A stretch of 64,000 nt of DNA from positions 372,001 to 436,000 of the forward strand of contig NZ_JACOQL010000001.1 of NCBI RefSeq assembly GCF_014490725.1. The letters run 5' to 3'. Shown one piece after another: positions 17,720 through 27,432 of the stretch (position 1 is the stretch's first letter; every line of letters starts with the position of its first letter). Source of the DNA: Paracoccus amoyensis (GTDB lineage: Bacteria; Pseudomonadota; Alphaproteobacteria; Rhodobacterales; Rhodobacteraceae). Made by a program: the position numbers and the translations under genes. The notes under the pieces are model-generated. The model saw only the letters and a list, made by a program, of their open reading frames with translations. It ran no database searches and was not told the origin of the DNA.

Positions 17720-19224
17720 CGACGGTCGCGCAGGCTGTAGAAGATCAGAATGCCGACAATCCAGATCACCATCAGGAAGCCTGTGATGATGAACAGCAGC
17801 TTGCCTCGCTGCGGGAATTCCGGCTCTTGTGCCAGTGTGGGCTTTACATAGGCCGCCAGATAGCGCGACTGTCGCGCCGCTTCCGCCCGCGCATTGTCAT
17901 AGGTGGCACGCGCCGCGACATAGCTTTGCTCGGCAAATTCGCGGTCAACCGCCAGCCCTTCATATTGGCCGACAATCTCGGACAAAGCCTCGCCCGTTTC
18001 CGAGCCGAATTTCAGACGTTCTGCCGCGATCTGTTCGCGGATGACCTGAATGCGCAGCTCGCTTTGCTCGATACGCGGATCGTTGGGCTGTGCGTTGGCC
18101 CGCAACAGGCCCAATTGCACAAGCTGTTCGGCCAGTTGCGACTGCAATGTGCTGACCACGCCAACCTGACCTTGCACATCGGCGGTTGGATCAACCAATT
18201 GATGGCGATTGCGGAACGCGGTCAGCGCCTGCCGCGCCTCTTTCACACGCTCACCTGCGCGCTCAAGCTCATCGCGGGCATAGCGCAGACCGTCTTCACG
18301 GGCGACATCGTTCAGCTGGTTGATCAGAATGGTGCTTTCGTCCATCACCGCCTGTCCGATGGCCTGCGCATCCTGAGCATTGAAGGCAAGAACGCGCAGA
18401 TCGATCATGCCATTGTCGTAATAGATGCGGACCTTGCTGGACCATTCGCTTCGCAAATCTTCCAGCGCATTGCCGCCGTTAAACCCGAAAATCGGGTCGT
18501 TCGGGGCCTTTGACCAGATCTCGCGCAGGTTCAGGCGCGCATCGACCTTTTCCACCAGATCATGGCTTTGGATGAACTTATACAGCACGTCCGAGTCCGT
18601 CGTCGTGCCGCTGGACCCCCCCACGAGCGAGGTCAGACCACCCAGCAATTCCGTCGATGTCGCACCGGATTCGCTGCGGACGGAAAAGCCCACATAGGAT
18701 GCGTATTGATCCGCCGCCCGCGCATACAAATACCATGCGCTGACAATAACGGGGAAAAGGACCGCGATGCAAAAGCTGCCGGCAAGAAAGATATGCCGAC
18801 GCGATAAACGAGCGCGCGAGGCGGGCTTGCGAACCGGACCTTGCTGGGCAGGGGCGGGGCGTGTCGCCGCAGCGATCGCCTTTTGGCGACGCCTGTTCAC
18901 CTGACGCTGGACCATGGCCTCGTCAGTGTCTTCTTCCTCGGCCCCTTCAAGGATCGCCCTGCGCTGTTGACGCTGTTGTCTGCGTTGCGCGGGTGTAAGG
19001 GCGGCTTTGGCGCCCGGCCCGGGTCCGGCCGGACCTTTGGCCGCACCCTCGGAAGCGGGTTGCGCCTTTTCCGCGACCGCAGGTTTGGCGCCCTCATCCT
19101 GAATGTCGTCTTTCTTGGTCAGGGGGGTGCTGAAGTTGGGACGGCGGGGCGCGTCATTGGCCGAGTCGTCGGATTTCAGGGGGGCGTTCTGCCCCTTGCC
19201 CGTAACGTCTTTGGTATCTGACAT
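17716..19224 (-). CDS. kpsE: Capsule export inner-membrane protein (KpsE/CtrB family)
   Basis: This 502-residue polysaccharide co-polymerase has two transmembrane segments, one at about 145-168 and one at the C-terminus (LLFIITGFLMVIWIVGILIF). A large coiled-coil periplasmic domain lies between them (RDELERAGERVKEARQALTA). It would link the KpsMT exporter to an outer-membrane channel. The first 140 or so residues are Lys/Ala/Pro/Gln-rich and probably disordered, a longer cytoplasmic tail than usual. I use ATG 19224; the in-frame ATG at 19272 lacks a ribosome-binding site. Confidence 0.9.
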   Translation of the reverse strand: MSDTKDVTGKGQNAPLKSDDSANDAPRRPNFSTPLTKKDDIQDEGAKPAVAEKAQPASEGAAKGPAGPGPGAKAALTPAQRRQQRQQRRAILEGAEEEDTDEAMVQRQVNRRRQKAIAAATRPAPAQQGPVRKPASRARLSRRHIFLAGSFCIAVLFPVIVSAWYLYARAADQYASYVGFSVRSESGATSTELLGGLTSLVGGSSGTTTDSDVLYKFIQSHDLVEKVDARLNLREIWSKAPNDPIFGFNGGNALEDLRSEWSSKVRIYYDNGMIDLRVLAFNAQDAQAIGQAVMDESTILINQLNDVAREDGLRYARDELERAGERVKEARQALTAFRNRHQLVDPTADVQGQVGVVSTLQSQLAEQLVQLGLLRANAQPNDPRIEQSELRIQVIREQIAAERLKFGSETGEALSEIVGQYEGLAVDREFAEQSYVAARATYDNARAEAARQSRYLAAYVKPTLAQEPEFPQRGKLLFIITGFLMVIWIVGILIFYSLRDRR

Positions 19225-19343
19225 GCCCAGGGACTCTTGCCTGCTGTTAATCTGCTTGCAGGTGTCATACATAAACCGCGAATACAGTTCCAGCGCGGAT
19301 AAGTTACGGTATCGTGACCCGCAAAACCTGTAAGGTTTGTTCT

Positions 19344-20183
19344 ATGGCCAATGCTCCCCTTCCTGTCCGCCGCTCGATCGGCACTTCGGATGGCAAGCTG
19401 CGTCCTGTGCATCAGCATCGCTCATTTGCCAGTCTGCGGTCCATTGGCGCACTGATTTTACGCGAGATGTCGACCAATAACGGGCGCGTCGCAGGTGGCT
19501 ATCTATGGGCTATCGCCGAGCCGGTCGGCGGCATCGTCCTTCTGACGCTGATCTTCTCGCTTGGGTTTCGCACCCCGCCGATTGGTCAGAACTTTGCGAT
19601 CTTCTATGCGACGGGCGTTGTGCCGTTCACCATGTTCTTGGCCATGTCCAGTCGGATTTCCCGCGCAATCACGCAATCAAAGTCACTTTTGGCCTATCCG
19701 GCGGTGACGTTCATGGATGCGCTGATCGCACGGGTGATTTTCAACGGCGTGACGCAGGTTCTGGTCGCCTATATCGTCTTCGTCGGCATCTATGCCTTCA
19801 TGGAAACCCGCACCGATCCACAGATCGAAGGTATTACGCTGGCGATCCTGATGGCCTTTGCATTGGGGATTGGTGTGGGGGTGATGAACTGCTTCCTGTT
19901 CGCCGCCTTCCCGGTGTGGGAGAAGATCTGGTCGATCCTGACCCGTCCGCTGTTCCTGCTGTCCTGCGTGTTTTTCATCTTTGACGAAACGCCAGAAGTC
20001 ATGCGGCAATATCTGTGGTTCAATCCTGTGGTGCATGTGATCGGGCAGATGCGGAAATCGTTCTATCCGTCATATATCGGCGATTATGTCAGCCCGCTTT
20101 ACGTCTTTGCTGTCAGCCTGATCCTGATTGCGATCGGTCTTGCGATGCTGTTTCGTTATCATCGCGATTTGCTGAACAGCTAA
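19344..20183 (+). CDS. kpsM: Polysaccharide ABC exporter, permease subunit (KpsM-like)
   Basis: The protein of about 279 residues is an ABC-2 permease with some six transmembrane segments. The N-terminal REMSTNNGRVAGGYLWAIAE is typical of KpsM/CtrC capsule permeases, and the C-terminal half has FNPVVHVIGQMRKSFYPSY. ATG 19344 has TAAGGT eight bases upstream, which is better than the GTG at 19314. It is transcribed divergently from kpsE-kpsT rather than in one operon with kpsT. A strong terminator follows. Confidence 0.9.
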   Translation: MANAPLPVRRSIGTSDGKLRPVHQHRSFASLRSIGALILREMSTNNGRVAGGYLWAIAEPVGGIVLLTLIFSLGFRTPPIGQNFAIFYATGVVPFTMFLAMSSRISRAITQSKSLLAYPAVTFMDALIARVIFNGVTQVLVAYIVFVGIYAFMETRTDPQIEGITLAILMAFALGIGVGVMNCFLFAAFPVWEKIWSILTRPLFLLSCVFFIFDETPEVMRQYLWFNPVVHVIGQMRKSFYPSYIGDYVSPLYVFAVSLILIAIGLAMLFRYHRDLLNS

Positions 20184-20198
20184 GCCAATGAAAATACG

Positions 20199-20239
20199 CC
20201 AATAAAAAAAGGCCGCTTCATGCGGCCCTTTTTTATTGG
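20199..20239. terminator. Bidirectional terminator between kpsM and choV
   Basis: The two 18-base arms, 20199-20216 and 20222-20239, pair with one mismatch around the loop TTCAT. The GC core GGCCGC/GCGGCC is flanked by A-runs on the left and T-runs on the right, so it works for both convergent genes. It overlaps the last codons of choV. Confidence 0.9.
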
Positions 20240-21263
20240 CTGGGTTTGATCAGTCGCGACAACACCGCTTCGCGTGTGACGCGCCCACCCCCTTCGATGG
20301 GAACGGAATCCACCTCGGTCAGGCGACGCATCACCTCGCGCACCGGCATGTCGCGGGACACAGGCTGGCCAAAGGCATCGCCGCTTTCGGCAAAGTCGGC
20401 GGCGGTCAGCACGCCCAACGGGTTCATATGCGCCACGAAATCCGCGACATATTCGTTGATCGGATTGGCGATGATTTCGCGGGCGGTGCCAATCTGAACG
20501 ATGCGCCCCCCCTCCATCAACGCGATGCGGTTGCCCAGCTTGAAAGCCTCGTCCAGATCGTGGCTGACGAAGATGATTGTCCGCTTGGTCTTGGCCTGCA
20601 ATTCCAGCAGCTCATCCTGAAGCCGTGACCGGATCAGCGGGTCCAATGCGCTGAACGGTTCATCCATCAGCAGGATCGGCGCTTCGGTCGCAAAGGCGCG
20701 GGCAAGACCGACGCGCTGTTGCATGCCGCCCGAAAGCTCACCCACCTTGCGTTCGGCCCAATCGGTCAGGCCAACGGTGGCCAGTTGGCTATCGACCATG
20801 TCCTTGCGTTCGGCAGCCGACAGCCCAGCCAGTTCCAGCCCAAGCCCGACATTTTCGCGCACCGTCCGCCATGGCAGCAGCCCGAAGCTTTGAAACACCA
20901 TCGCGACCGTGCGCAGCCGAATGTCGCGCAGTTGGCGACGGCCCGCGCCCGTGACCGAGACCATCTGATCGCCGCAACGCACCCGCACATCACCGCGCAC
21001 GACGTCATTCAGCGCATTGACAGCCCGTAAAAGCGTGGATTTCCCCGATCCCGACAGGCCCATCAGCACAAGGATTTCACCCTGAGCGACATTCAGGCTG
21101 CAATTATGACGCCCAGAACCTGACCGGTCTTGTTCTTGACCTCGGCCCGCTGAACGCCCTGATCCATCAGGGGAAGAGCATTTTCCGGTTTGTCGCCAAA
21201 GACGATGGTCACATTGTCGAACTCGACCGCGTTGGCGGCGGTATCACTGGCCATATCGCTCAT
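20233..21263 (-). pseudogene. choV: Choline ABC transporter ATP-binding protein, apparent single-base frameshift
   Basis: The gene is in two frames. From ATG 21263, 50-odd residues beginning MSDMASDTAANAVEF read in frame and stop at 21093. The rest, from NCSLNVAQGEILVLMGLSGS to the end at 20233, reads in another frame. Adding one base near 21107-21110 (GTCAT to GTCCAT) would rejoin them as VLGVHNCSLNV, the sequence expected for ChoV/ProV. The long part has Walker A GLSGSGKST, signature LSGGMQQRVGLARA, Walker B ILLMDEPFSALD and a C-terminal CBS-like region. The start overlaps the choW stop in ATGA. It is either a true disruption or a sequence error. Confidence 0.87.
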
Positions 21264-22108
21264 TTCCGGCCCTCCATTCGCAGCATCCTGTCAAGCAGGA
21301 TGGCCACCACGACGATGACGAAACCCGATTCAAAGCCAAGGGCAGTGTTGACGCTGTTCAACGCGCGGACAACCGGCACGCCAAGCCCCGAGGCGCCGAC
21401 CAGTGCTGCGATCACCACCATCGACAGGGACAGCATGATCGTCTGGTTCAGGCCGGTCATGATCTGGGGCAGGGCGCTTGGCAATTCGACCTTCCACAGC
21501 AATTGGCGCGGTGTGGCGCCAAAGGCGGTCGCGGCCTCTATCAGCGAGGGCGGGGTCGAGGAAATGCCAAGCTGCGTCAGGCGGATAGGCGCCGGCAGCA
21601 CGAAAATCACGGTCGCCAGCAGGCCCGGCACCATGCCGATGCCAAAAAAGACGATGGCCGGGATCAGATAGACGAAGGTCGGCAGCGTCTGCATCAGGTC
21701 CAGCACCGGGCGCATCCACGCATACAGGCGGGGGCGGTGGGCGGCGGCAATACCGACGGGCACACCAATCGCCATGCACACGATACAGGCGGCCAGCACC
21801 AGCGTCAGCGATTGCAGGGTTTCTTCCCAATAGCCCTGATTAAGCACGAATAGCAGGCCAAGCGCCATCAACACGCAGGGCTGCCAACGGCGCTGCAGAA
21901 ACCATGTCAGCGCGACGGCCAGAATGATGAAAATAAAGGGATGTGGCGTTTCTAATACGGTCAGAATACCGTCGATCAGCCAATTCATCGCGTTGGAAAT
22001 GGCGTTGAACAGGCCTGCCGCATGGGCATTCAGCCAGTCAAAAAAGGTTTTTGCCGTTCGACCTACCGGGATCTTGTTATCCGTTACCAGACTGGTCAAC
22101 TGCTCCAT
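21260..22108 (-). CDS. choW: Choline ABC transporter permease
   Basis: The 282-residue permease has about six transmembrane segments and the BPD_transp_1 EAA-type loop (SLIEAATAFGATPRQLLWKVELPSALPQI is the corresponding stretch, split here as EAATAFGATPRQ and LPSALPQIMTG). The AHRPRLYAWMRPVLDLMQT segment is typical of ProW/ChoW proteins. Its neighbours choX, choV and betIBA support choline as the main substrate. It lies between choX (119-base gap) and choV (4-base overlap). Confidence 0.93.
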   Translation of the reverse strand: MEQLTSLVTDNKIPVGRTAKTFFDWLNAHAAGLFNAISNAMNWLIDGILTVLETPHPFIFIILAVALTWFLQRRWQPCVLMALGLLFVLNQGYWEETLQSLTLVLAACIVCMAIGVPVGIAAAHRPRLYAWMRPVLDLMQTLPTFVYLIPAIVFFGIGMVPGLLATVIFVLPAPIRLTQLGISSTPPSLIEAATAFGATPRQLLWKVELPSALPQIMTGLNQTIMLSLSMVVIAALVGASGLGVPVVRALNSVNTALGFESGFVIVVVAILLDRMLRMEGRK

Positions 22109-22179
22109 AGGTGGGTTGCCCCTCGGGTTGTGGTCGCAACGCCTTTCAGGCGGAACGCCCTGTTTCCTTTACGTCTTTG

Positions 22180-22237
22180 GCGGATACCGCCGTGCCCGAC
22201 ACAGCAGGCAGGGCGGTGGTTACAGTCCTAACCGCCC
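22180..22237. other. Paired hairpins at the choX-choW junction
   Basis: GGCGG at 22180-22184 pairs with CCGCC at 22188-22192. GGGCGGT at 22211-22217 pairs with ACCGCCC at 22231-22237, overlapping the choX stop. There is no T-run on the minus strand. These may stabilise the choX mRNA 3' end and raise the binding protein relative to ChoW and ChoV, as in many ABC operons. Confidence 0.4.
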
Positions 22238-23175
22238 AGTGCGGCAGCAACCGCCGCCTGCGCGTCATTTCCGTCGACGGTCGTCACCCCATCCAGCCAC
22301 GGCGTCGTGGCATCGGGATTGGCTTGCAGCCATTCTTTCGCGGCATCCATCGGATCAGCGCCGTCATTCAGGATTTTCCCCATGACTTCGTTTTCCATGG
22401 CCAGCGTAAATTCCAGGTTCTGCAGGAATTTGCCAATATTCGCACATTCGTTGACATATCCCGCACGAGTATTGGTTCTGACTTCCGCTCCGCCCAGATT
22501 GGGGCCGAAGACATCGTCGCCACCTTCCAGATAGGTCAACTGGAACTGCGAGTTCATAGGATGAGGCTCCCAGCCAAGAAAGACGATCGGGTCGCCCGCG
22601 CCATCGGCGCGCGCGACCTGTGCCAGCATGCCCTGTTCGCTGCTTTCGACGACTTCAAAGGTGCCGGTGCCGAATTTGTCCTCGCCGATCATTTCCAGAA
22701 CGACACGGTTGCCGTCATTCCCCGGCTCGATCCCATAAATCTTGCCGTCCAACGCATCTTTGTGTTCGGCCAGATCCTGATAGCTGGTGATGCCCAGATC
22801 GGCGCCCGCCTTGTTCGTGGCCAGCGTGTATTTCGCGCCCGTCAGGTTGGTGCGCACGGTGTCGATCGTGCCCGCCTCGGTATAGGGGCCGATGTCGGCT
22901 TCCATCGTCGGCATCCAGTTGCCCAGGAAAACATCCAGATCATCGGTGGCCAGCGCCGAGAAGGTCACGGGCAGCGAAAGCAGCTTGGTTTCCGTCTGAT
23001 AGCCAAGCGCCTGCAACACGGTCGACGTCAGTGCGGTGGTTGCGGTGATATCAGTCCAGCCCACATCGGCCAGCCTGACCTTGTGGCACTGATCCGGTTC
23101 TTGGGCATGGGCTGCAGTTCCAAGCGTTGCCGCCACGCTCAGCGCAGATGCACAGATTAGTTTGGACAAAGTCAT
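22228..23175 (-). CDS. choX: Choline ABC transporter substrate-binding protein
   Basis: The 315-residue periplasmic binding protein has a signal peptide at 1-24 (ending AHA). The OpuAC-type fold has VRLADVGWTDITATTALTS, LGNWMPTMEADIGPY and FLGWEPHPMNSQF. The tryptophan- and tyrosine-bearing segments match the aromatic box that cages the choline ammonium group. It is the first gene of choXWV, divergent from betI across a 91-base region with a palindrome. Confidence 0.95.
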   Translation of the reverse strand: MTLSKLICASALSVAATLGTAAHAQEPDQCHKVRLADVGWTDITATTALTSTVLQALGYQTETKLLSLPVTFSALATDDLDVFLGNWMPTMEADIGPYTEAGTIDTVRTNLTGAKYTLATNKAGADLGITSYQDLAEHKDALDGKIYGIEPGNDGNRVVLEMIGEDKFGTGTFEVVESSEQGMLAQVARADGAGDPIVFLGWEPHPMNSQFQLTYLEGGDDVFGPNLGGAEVRTNTRAGYVNECANIGKFLQNLEFTLAMENEVMGKILNDGADPMDAAKEWLQANPDATTPWLDGVTTVDGNDAQAAVAAALGG

Positions 23176-23196
23176 GCTGTGATAGGCTCCCTGTTC

Positions 23197-23212
23197 TTGA
23201 TTGATCAGTCAA
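23197..23212. promoter_or_regulatory. Candidate BetI operator
   Basis: TTGATTGATCAGTCAA is a 16-base palindrome, centred on TGATCA, with one mismatched pair. It lies in the choX-betI intergenic region, 21 bases from the choX start and 54 from the betI start. A TetR-type repressor bound here could control both directions. Confidence 0.55.
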
Positions 23213-23266
23213 TTAAAGATACAAAGGCCCCATATTGCAACCAGAAACACATGCGCAGGTGCAGTG

Positions 23267-23833
23267 ATGCCCAAGATTGGTGCAGAGCCTATCCGAAAAG
23301 CCGCGTTAATCAACGCCGCGATATACGAAGTTGGTCGCGCCGGCTCGCTGGACGTGACGGTTGCGCAAATCGCACGGCGGGCAGGGATGTCGCCGGCCTT
23401 GGCGCATCACTATTTTGGCACGAAAGAACAGATTTTCTTGCAGGCGATGCGCTATATTCTGCGGATTTACGGCAATATGGTGCGCGAGGTCTTGCCGGGG
23501 CATGGCCCCCACGGGCGGATCAACGCAATCGTGGAGGCCAGTTTTGCGCCCGAAAACTTTCAGCGGGAAAGCGTTAGTGCATGGCTGAATTTTTATGCGC
23601 TTGCCCTGACCAATGATGAAGCCCGCAGGCTTTTGCGGGTTTACCATCACCGCCTGCGCTCGAATCTGATCGTCGCGCTGCGTCCGTTGACGGATCACCC
23701 CGAATCCATAGCCGAAACCCTTGGGGCGCTGATCGACGGCGTCTATTTGCGCGCCGTTCTGACGCCCGGACCGACCGATGGCGACGGCGCCCGCAACATG
23801 ATCATGGAATATCTACAGGAGGCCGTGAAATGA
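23267..23833 (+). CDS. betI: Choline-responsive TetR-family repressor BetI
   Basis: The 188-residue regulator has an N-terminal TetR helix-turn-helix ([28 protein letters not shown]) seen here as [21 protein letters not shown] BetI-type ligand domain follows with [15 protein letters not shown] and [10 protein letters not shown]. BetI represses choline oxidation genes until choline is present. ATG 23267 gives [15 protein letters not shown], the usual BetI start. The gene overlaps betB in ATGA. Confidence 0.95.
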   Translation: MPKIGAEPIRKAALINAAIYEVGRAGSLDVTVAQIARRAGMSPALAHHYFGTKEQIFLQAMRYILRIYGNMVREVLPGHGPHGRINAIVEASFAPENFQRESVSAWLNFYALALTNDEARRLLRVYHHRLRSNLIVALRPLTDHPESIAETLGALIDGVYLRAVLTPGPTDGDGARNMIMEYLQEAVK

Positions 23834-25275
23834 GCCTGAACGCCCAACCCGCAGCAAGTCTGTTCATCAATGGCCAACCCGTCGAAGGGCAGGGCGATGC
23901 CTTGCCGGTGTTCTATCCCTATACCGGCCAGGAAATCGCCAGCCTCCGCGAGGCCAGCGGCGCACAGGTGGCCGAAGCCTGCAAGGTCGCGGCAGAGGCG
24001 CAGGTCGAATGGGCGGCGATGGCGCCGGTGGAACGTGGCCGCGTGCTGTCCCGCGCCGCCGCGATCATTCGCGAACGGAACGAAGAACTGTCGCGCCTGG
24101 AAACGCTGGATACCGGCAAGCCGATTCAGGAAACCCTGGTTGCCGATTGGGAATCGGGTGCGGCTGCGCTGGAATATTTCGGCGGTTTGGCTGCGACCGT
24201 AACAGGTCAGATGATCCCGCTGGGCCGCGACTGGGCCTATACCATTCGCGAGCCGCTGGGCGTTTGTGTGGGCATCGGCGCGTGGAACTATCCCAGCCAG
24301 ATTGCCTGCTGGAAGGCCGCGCCTGCACTGGCCATGGGCAATGCGATGGTCTTCAAACCTTCCGAGGAAACGCCGCTAGGTGCCTTGAAACTGGCCGAAA
24401 TTCTGATCGAAGCCGGCTTGCCCGCCGGTGTCTTCAATGTCGTGCAGGGACGTGGTGCCGTGGGTGCGGCGCTGGTCACCGATCCGCATGTCGCCAAAGT
24501 GTCGCTGACGGGTTCGGTGCCGACCGGGCAAAAGGTCTATGCCGCTGCCGCCGCAGGGATGCGTCATGTGACGATGGAGCTGGGCGGCAAATCCCCGCTG
24601 ATCATCTTTGACGACGCCAATCTGGATGATGCCGTGGGCGCCGCGATTCTGGCGAATTTCTATTCTTCGGGGCAGATCTGTTCCAACGGCACGCGGGTGT
24701 TCGTGCAAAGCGGCATTCGCGACGCCTTTTTGGAAAAGCTGACCGCACGGCTTGCGGCGATCAGGATTGGCGATCCGCTGGACCCCGACACGCAGCACGG
24801 ACCGATTGTCAGCCCCGCGCAGGCGGCCAGAATCCGCGCCGCAATTACCGCGGGTGAGCAGGAAGGCGCGCGGCTGGTTGCCGGTGGCGTGGGCGAGGGG
24901 GCCTTTATCCCGCCGACGGTTTTCGCTGACGCGACCGATCAGATGACACTGGCAACCGATGAAATCTTCGGCCCGGTGATGACCACGCTTGCCTTTGACA
25001 CCGAGGAAGAGGTGATCCGCCGCGCCAATGCCACCGGTTTCGGCCTTGCCGCGGGCGTTTTCACGCAAGATCTGACCCGCGCCCATCGCATGATCGCAAG
25101 GCTGGAGGCAGGCACCTGCTGGATCAACGCCTATAATCTGACGCCGGTCGAAATGCCCTTTGGCGGGGTCAAGCTGTCGGGGATCGGGCGTGAAAACTCG
25201 GCCGCGGCCATCGAACATTATTCGCAGTTGAAGACGGTCTATGTCGGCATGGGCGGCGTAGATGCGCCCTACTGA
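23830..25275 (+). CDS. betB: Betaine-aldehyde dehydrogenase
   Basis: BetB oxidises betaine aldehyde to glycine betaine with NAD(P)+. The 481-residue ALDH has [15 protein letters not shown], the cofactor-binding [10 protein letters not shown], the general-base glutamate in MELGGKSPL and the nucleophile cysteine in [13 protein letters not shown]. The C-terminal [13 protein letters not shown] is typical of BetB. The gene overlaps betI by four bases, and betA follows after 21 bases. Confidence 0.96.
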   Translation: MSLNAQPAASLFINGQPVEGQGDALPVFYPYTGQEIASLREASGAQVAEACKVAAEAQVEWAAMAPVERGRVLSRAAAIIRERNEELSRLETLDTGKPIQETLVADWESGAAALEYFGGLAATVTGQMIPLGRDWAYTIREPLGVCVGIGAWNYPSQIACWKAAPALAMGNAMVFKPSEETPLGALKLAEILIEAGLPAGVFNVVQGRGAVGAALVTDPHVAKVSLTGSVPTGQKVYAAAAAGMRHVTMELGGKSPLIIFDDANLDDAVGAAILANFYSSGQICSNGTRVFVQSGIRDAFLEKLTARLAAIRIGDPLDPDTQHGPIVSPAQAARIRAAITAGEQEGARLVAGGVGEGAFIPPTVFADATDQMTLATDEIFGPVMTTLAFDTEEEVIRRANATGFGLAAGVFTQDLTRAHRMIARLEAGTCWINAYNLTPVEMPFGGVKLSGIGRENSAAAIEHYSQLKTVYVGMGGVDAPY

Positions 25276-25296
25276 TGTGACGAAAGGGTTTGGGCA

Positions 25297-26922
25297 ATGA
25301 AGGCTGAATATGTCATCGTCGGTGCCGGTTCGGCGGGGTGTGCGCTGGCCTATCGCCTGACCGAGGCCGGGCACCGTGTGACATTGATCGAATTCGGTGG
25401 CAGCGACCGCAGCATCTATATCCAGATGCCCGGTGCGCTGTCCTATCCCATGAATATGCCACGCTTTGACTGGGGCTTTCACACCCGATCCGAAGAGCAT
25501 CTGGGCGGGCGCAGTCTGGTGACGCCGCGCGGCAAGGTGCTGGGCGGGTCATCTTCGATCAATGGCATGGTTTTTGTCCGGGGGAACCGCAAAGACTTTG
25601 ATCACTGGCAGGAATCCGGCGCTGACGGGTGGGGGTATAAGGATGTTCTGCCCTATTTCAAGCGGATGGAGGCATGGCATGGTGGCGCGTCCCCATGGCG
25701 TGGCACAAATGGCCCGTTGCATGTCACGCGTGGCAGCCGCCGAAATCCCCTGTTCAACGCATTTACCGAGGCCGGAGAGCAGGCGGGTTGGCCGCATACC
25801 CCTGATTACAATGGTGAAAATCAGGAAGGCTTCGGCCCGATGGAGGCAACCATCTGGGGCGGTCGTCGCTGGTCAGCTGCAGCGGCCTATCTGCGTCCGG
25901 CAATGAAATCGGGTCTGCTGACCATCGTGCATGGCTTCGCACGGCGTGTCTTGTTTCAAGATAACCGTGCTTATGCCGTTGAAATCGAAAGAAAAGGCAT
26001 AATCGAATGTGTCGAGGCAGAGAGAGAAATCATCCTGTCGGCCAGTTCAATCAATACACCAAAGCTGCTGATGCTGTCGGGGATCGGGCCTGCCGATCAT
26101 CTGGTGCAACATGGTATTCCGGTGATCGCGGACCGTCCGGGTGTGGGGGCAAACCTTCAGGATCATCTTGAAATATATATGCAGTATAAGTCTCTGAAAA
26201 AAGTGACTCTTTATACCTATTACAATCTTCTGGGCAAAGGCCGGGTCGGGGTGGAGTGGCTGCTGCAGAAAACCGGGCTTGGCGCCTCGAACCAGTTTGA
26301 AAGCTGCGGCTTCATCCGTTCCTCGGACGCGGTGGATTATCCCGATATCCAGTATCATTTCCTGCCCTTGGCTGTGCGTTATGACGGCAAGGCGGCGGTC
26401 AGCGGTCACGGCTTTCAGGTGCATGTCGGGCCGATGCGATCCAAATCACGCGGCACGGTGCGGCTTGTGTCGAATGATCCGAATGCGGCGCCTGAAATTC
26501 ACTTCAACTATATGTCGCATCCTGATGATTGGAAAGAATTTCGTGCCTGTGTCCGACTGACTCGCGAAATCTTTGATCAGCCCGCGATGGCGGAATATCG
26601 GGGCGATGAAATTCAGCCGGGCGCGGATGTTCAATCAGACGATGATATCGACACCTTCATCCGTCAGCATGCTGAATCCGCGTTCCATCCCTGCGGCACT
26701 GCCCGTGTCGGGGCCGAAGACGATCCGCTGGCCGTGGTCAATCCGGAACTCTGCGTGATCGGTACTCAGGGTCTGCGGGTTGCCGACAGCTCTATCTTTC
26801 CGCGTATCACCAATGGAAACCTGAACGCGCCGTCCATCATGACCGGGGAAAAGGCGGCAGATCACATTCTGGGCCGGTTCCGGTGCAATACCGGATGGGA
26901 CAACAGCCTGATCGTTGACTAA
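25297..26922 (+). CDS. betA: Choline dehydrogenase
   Basis: This 541-residue GMC-family flavoenzyme oxidises choline to betaine aldehyde at the membrane. The FAD motif [18 protein letters not shown] is at about 5-22. GMC signatures [18 protein letters not shown] and [17 protein letters not shown] are present, and the active-site His/Asn region HPCGTARVG and [10 protein letters not shown] is near the end. The ATG at 25297 follows betB closely. The last dozen residues are not typical of the family, but the frame is intact. Confidence 0.95.
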   Translation: MKAEYVIVGAGSAGCALAYRLTEAGHRVTLIEFGGSDRSIYIQMPGALSYPMNMPRFDWGFHTRSEEHLGGRSLVTPRGKVLGGSSSINGMVFVRGNRKDFDHWQESGADGWGYKDVLPYFKRMEAWHGGASPWRGTNGPLHVTRGSRRNPLFNAFTEAGEQAGWPHTPDYNGENQEGFGPMEATIWGGRRWSAAAAYLRPAMKSGLLTIVHGFARRVLFQDNRAYAVEIERKGIIECVEAEREIILSASSINTPKLLMLSGIGPADHLVQHGIPVIADRPGVGANLQDHLEIYMQYKSLKKVTLYTYYNLLGKGRVGVEWLLQKTGLGASNQFESCGFIRSSDAVDYPDIQYHFLPLAVRYDGKAAVSGHGFQVHVGPMRSKSRGTVRLVSNDPNAAPEIHFNYMSHPDDWKEFRACVRLTREIFDQPAMAEYRGDEIQPGADVQSDDDIDTFIRQHAESAFHPCGTARVGAEDDPLAVVNPELCVIGTQGLRVADSSIFPRITNGNLNAPSIMTGEKAADHILGRFRCNTGWDNSLIVD

Positions 26923-26961
26923 GATGACGGGCCAATGATGCGTGACATCAGCGGCCCGCGA

Positions 26962-27345
26962 TCATGCCTGCTGTGGCCGGTGTTGCAGAATTTCGGGCAG
27001 ATTGACCTCGATCCAGTCGGCCATTCCGGCGACATGCCGGGCAGCTTCGACGCCCAGGGGTGTCAGGCTATATTCCGTCTGCGGCGGCACGACAGGATAG
27101 GCAACGCGCAGGATCAGCCCGTGCCTCTCTAACCGCTTCAGCGTTTCGGACAGCATCCGTTCGGACACGCCGCCAATGCGTCGGCGTAATTCGCTGAACC
27201 GGTGTGTGCCTTGCTGCAAACTCATCAGGACCAGCACGCCCCATTGACTGGTCATGCTGCGCAGAACCTCTCGGGATGGGCAGGCGGCGGCCATCAGGTT
27301 GCCGCGTTGCAGTTTGGTGGAAAGCGGTTCGGGTTGGTGCGACAT
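26962..27345 (-). CDS. HxlR-family transcriptional regulator (YtfH/QorR-like)
   Basis: The 127-residue winged-helix protein has CPSREVLRSMTSQWGVLVLM with the family's conserved N-terminal cysteine. The FSELRRRIGGVSERMLSETL recognition helix and the wing EYSLTPLG follow. HxlR regulators such as YtfH, QorR and HypR sense thiol or quinone stress through this cysteine. It is divergent from qorB, the arrangement known for ytfH-ytfG in enteric bacteria, so it most likely represses qorB and itself. Confidence 0.9.
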   Translation of the reverse strand: MSHQPEPLSTKLQRGNLMAAACPSREVLRSMTSQWGVLVLMSLQQGTHRFSELRRRIGGVSERMLSETLKRLERHGLILRVAYPVVPPQTEYSLTPLGVEAARHVAGMADWIEVNLPEILQHRPQQA

Positions 27346-27371
27346 TTTTTATACTTACGTTTTTGTTGGTT

Positions 27372-27386
27372 CTTACTATTAGTGAG
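27372..27386. promoter_or_regulatory. Candidate HxlR-type operator
   Basis: CTTACTATTAGTGAG is an imperfect palindrome (13 of 15 positions symmetric, ignoring the centre). It lies midway between the HxlR gene and qorB. A partial second copy of the half-site, ATACTTAC, lies about 20 bases to the left. The ACT-N3-AGT core is like reported QorR/YtfH-type boxes. Confidence 0.5.
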
Positions 27387-27432
27387 TATAGGGTCTAAGT
27401 CATCACATATCCAGTTCCTGAAGGAGAATATG

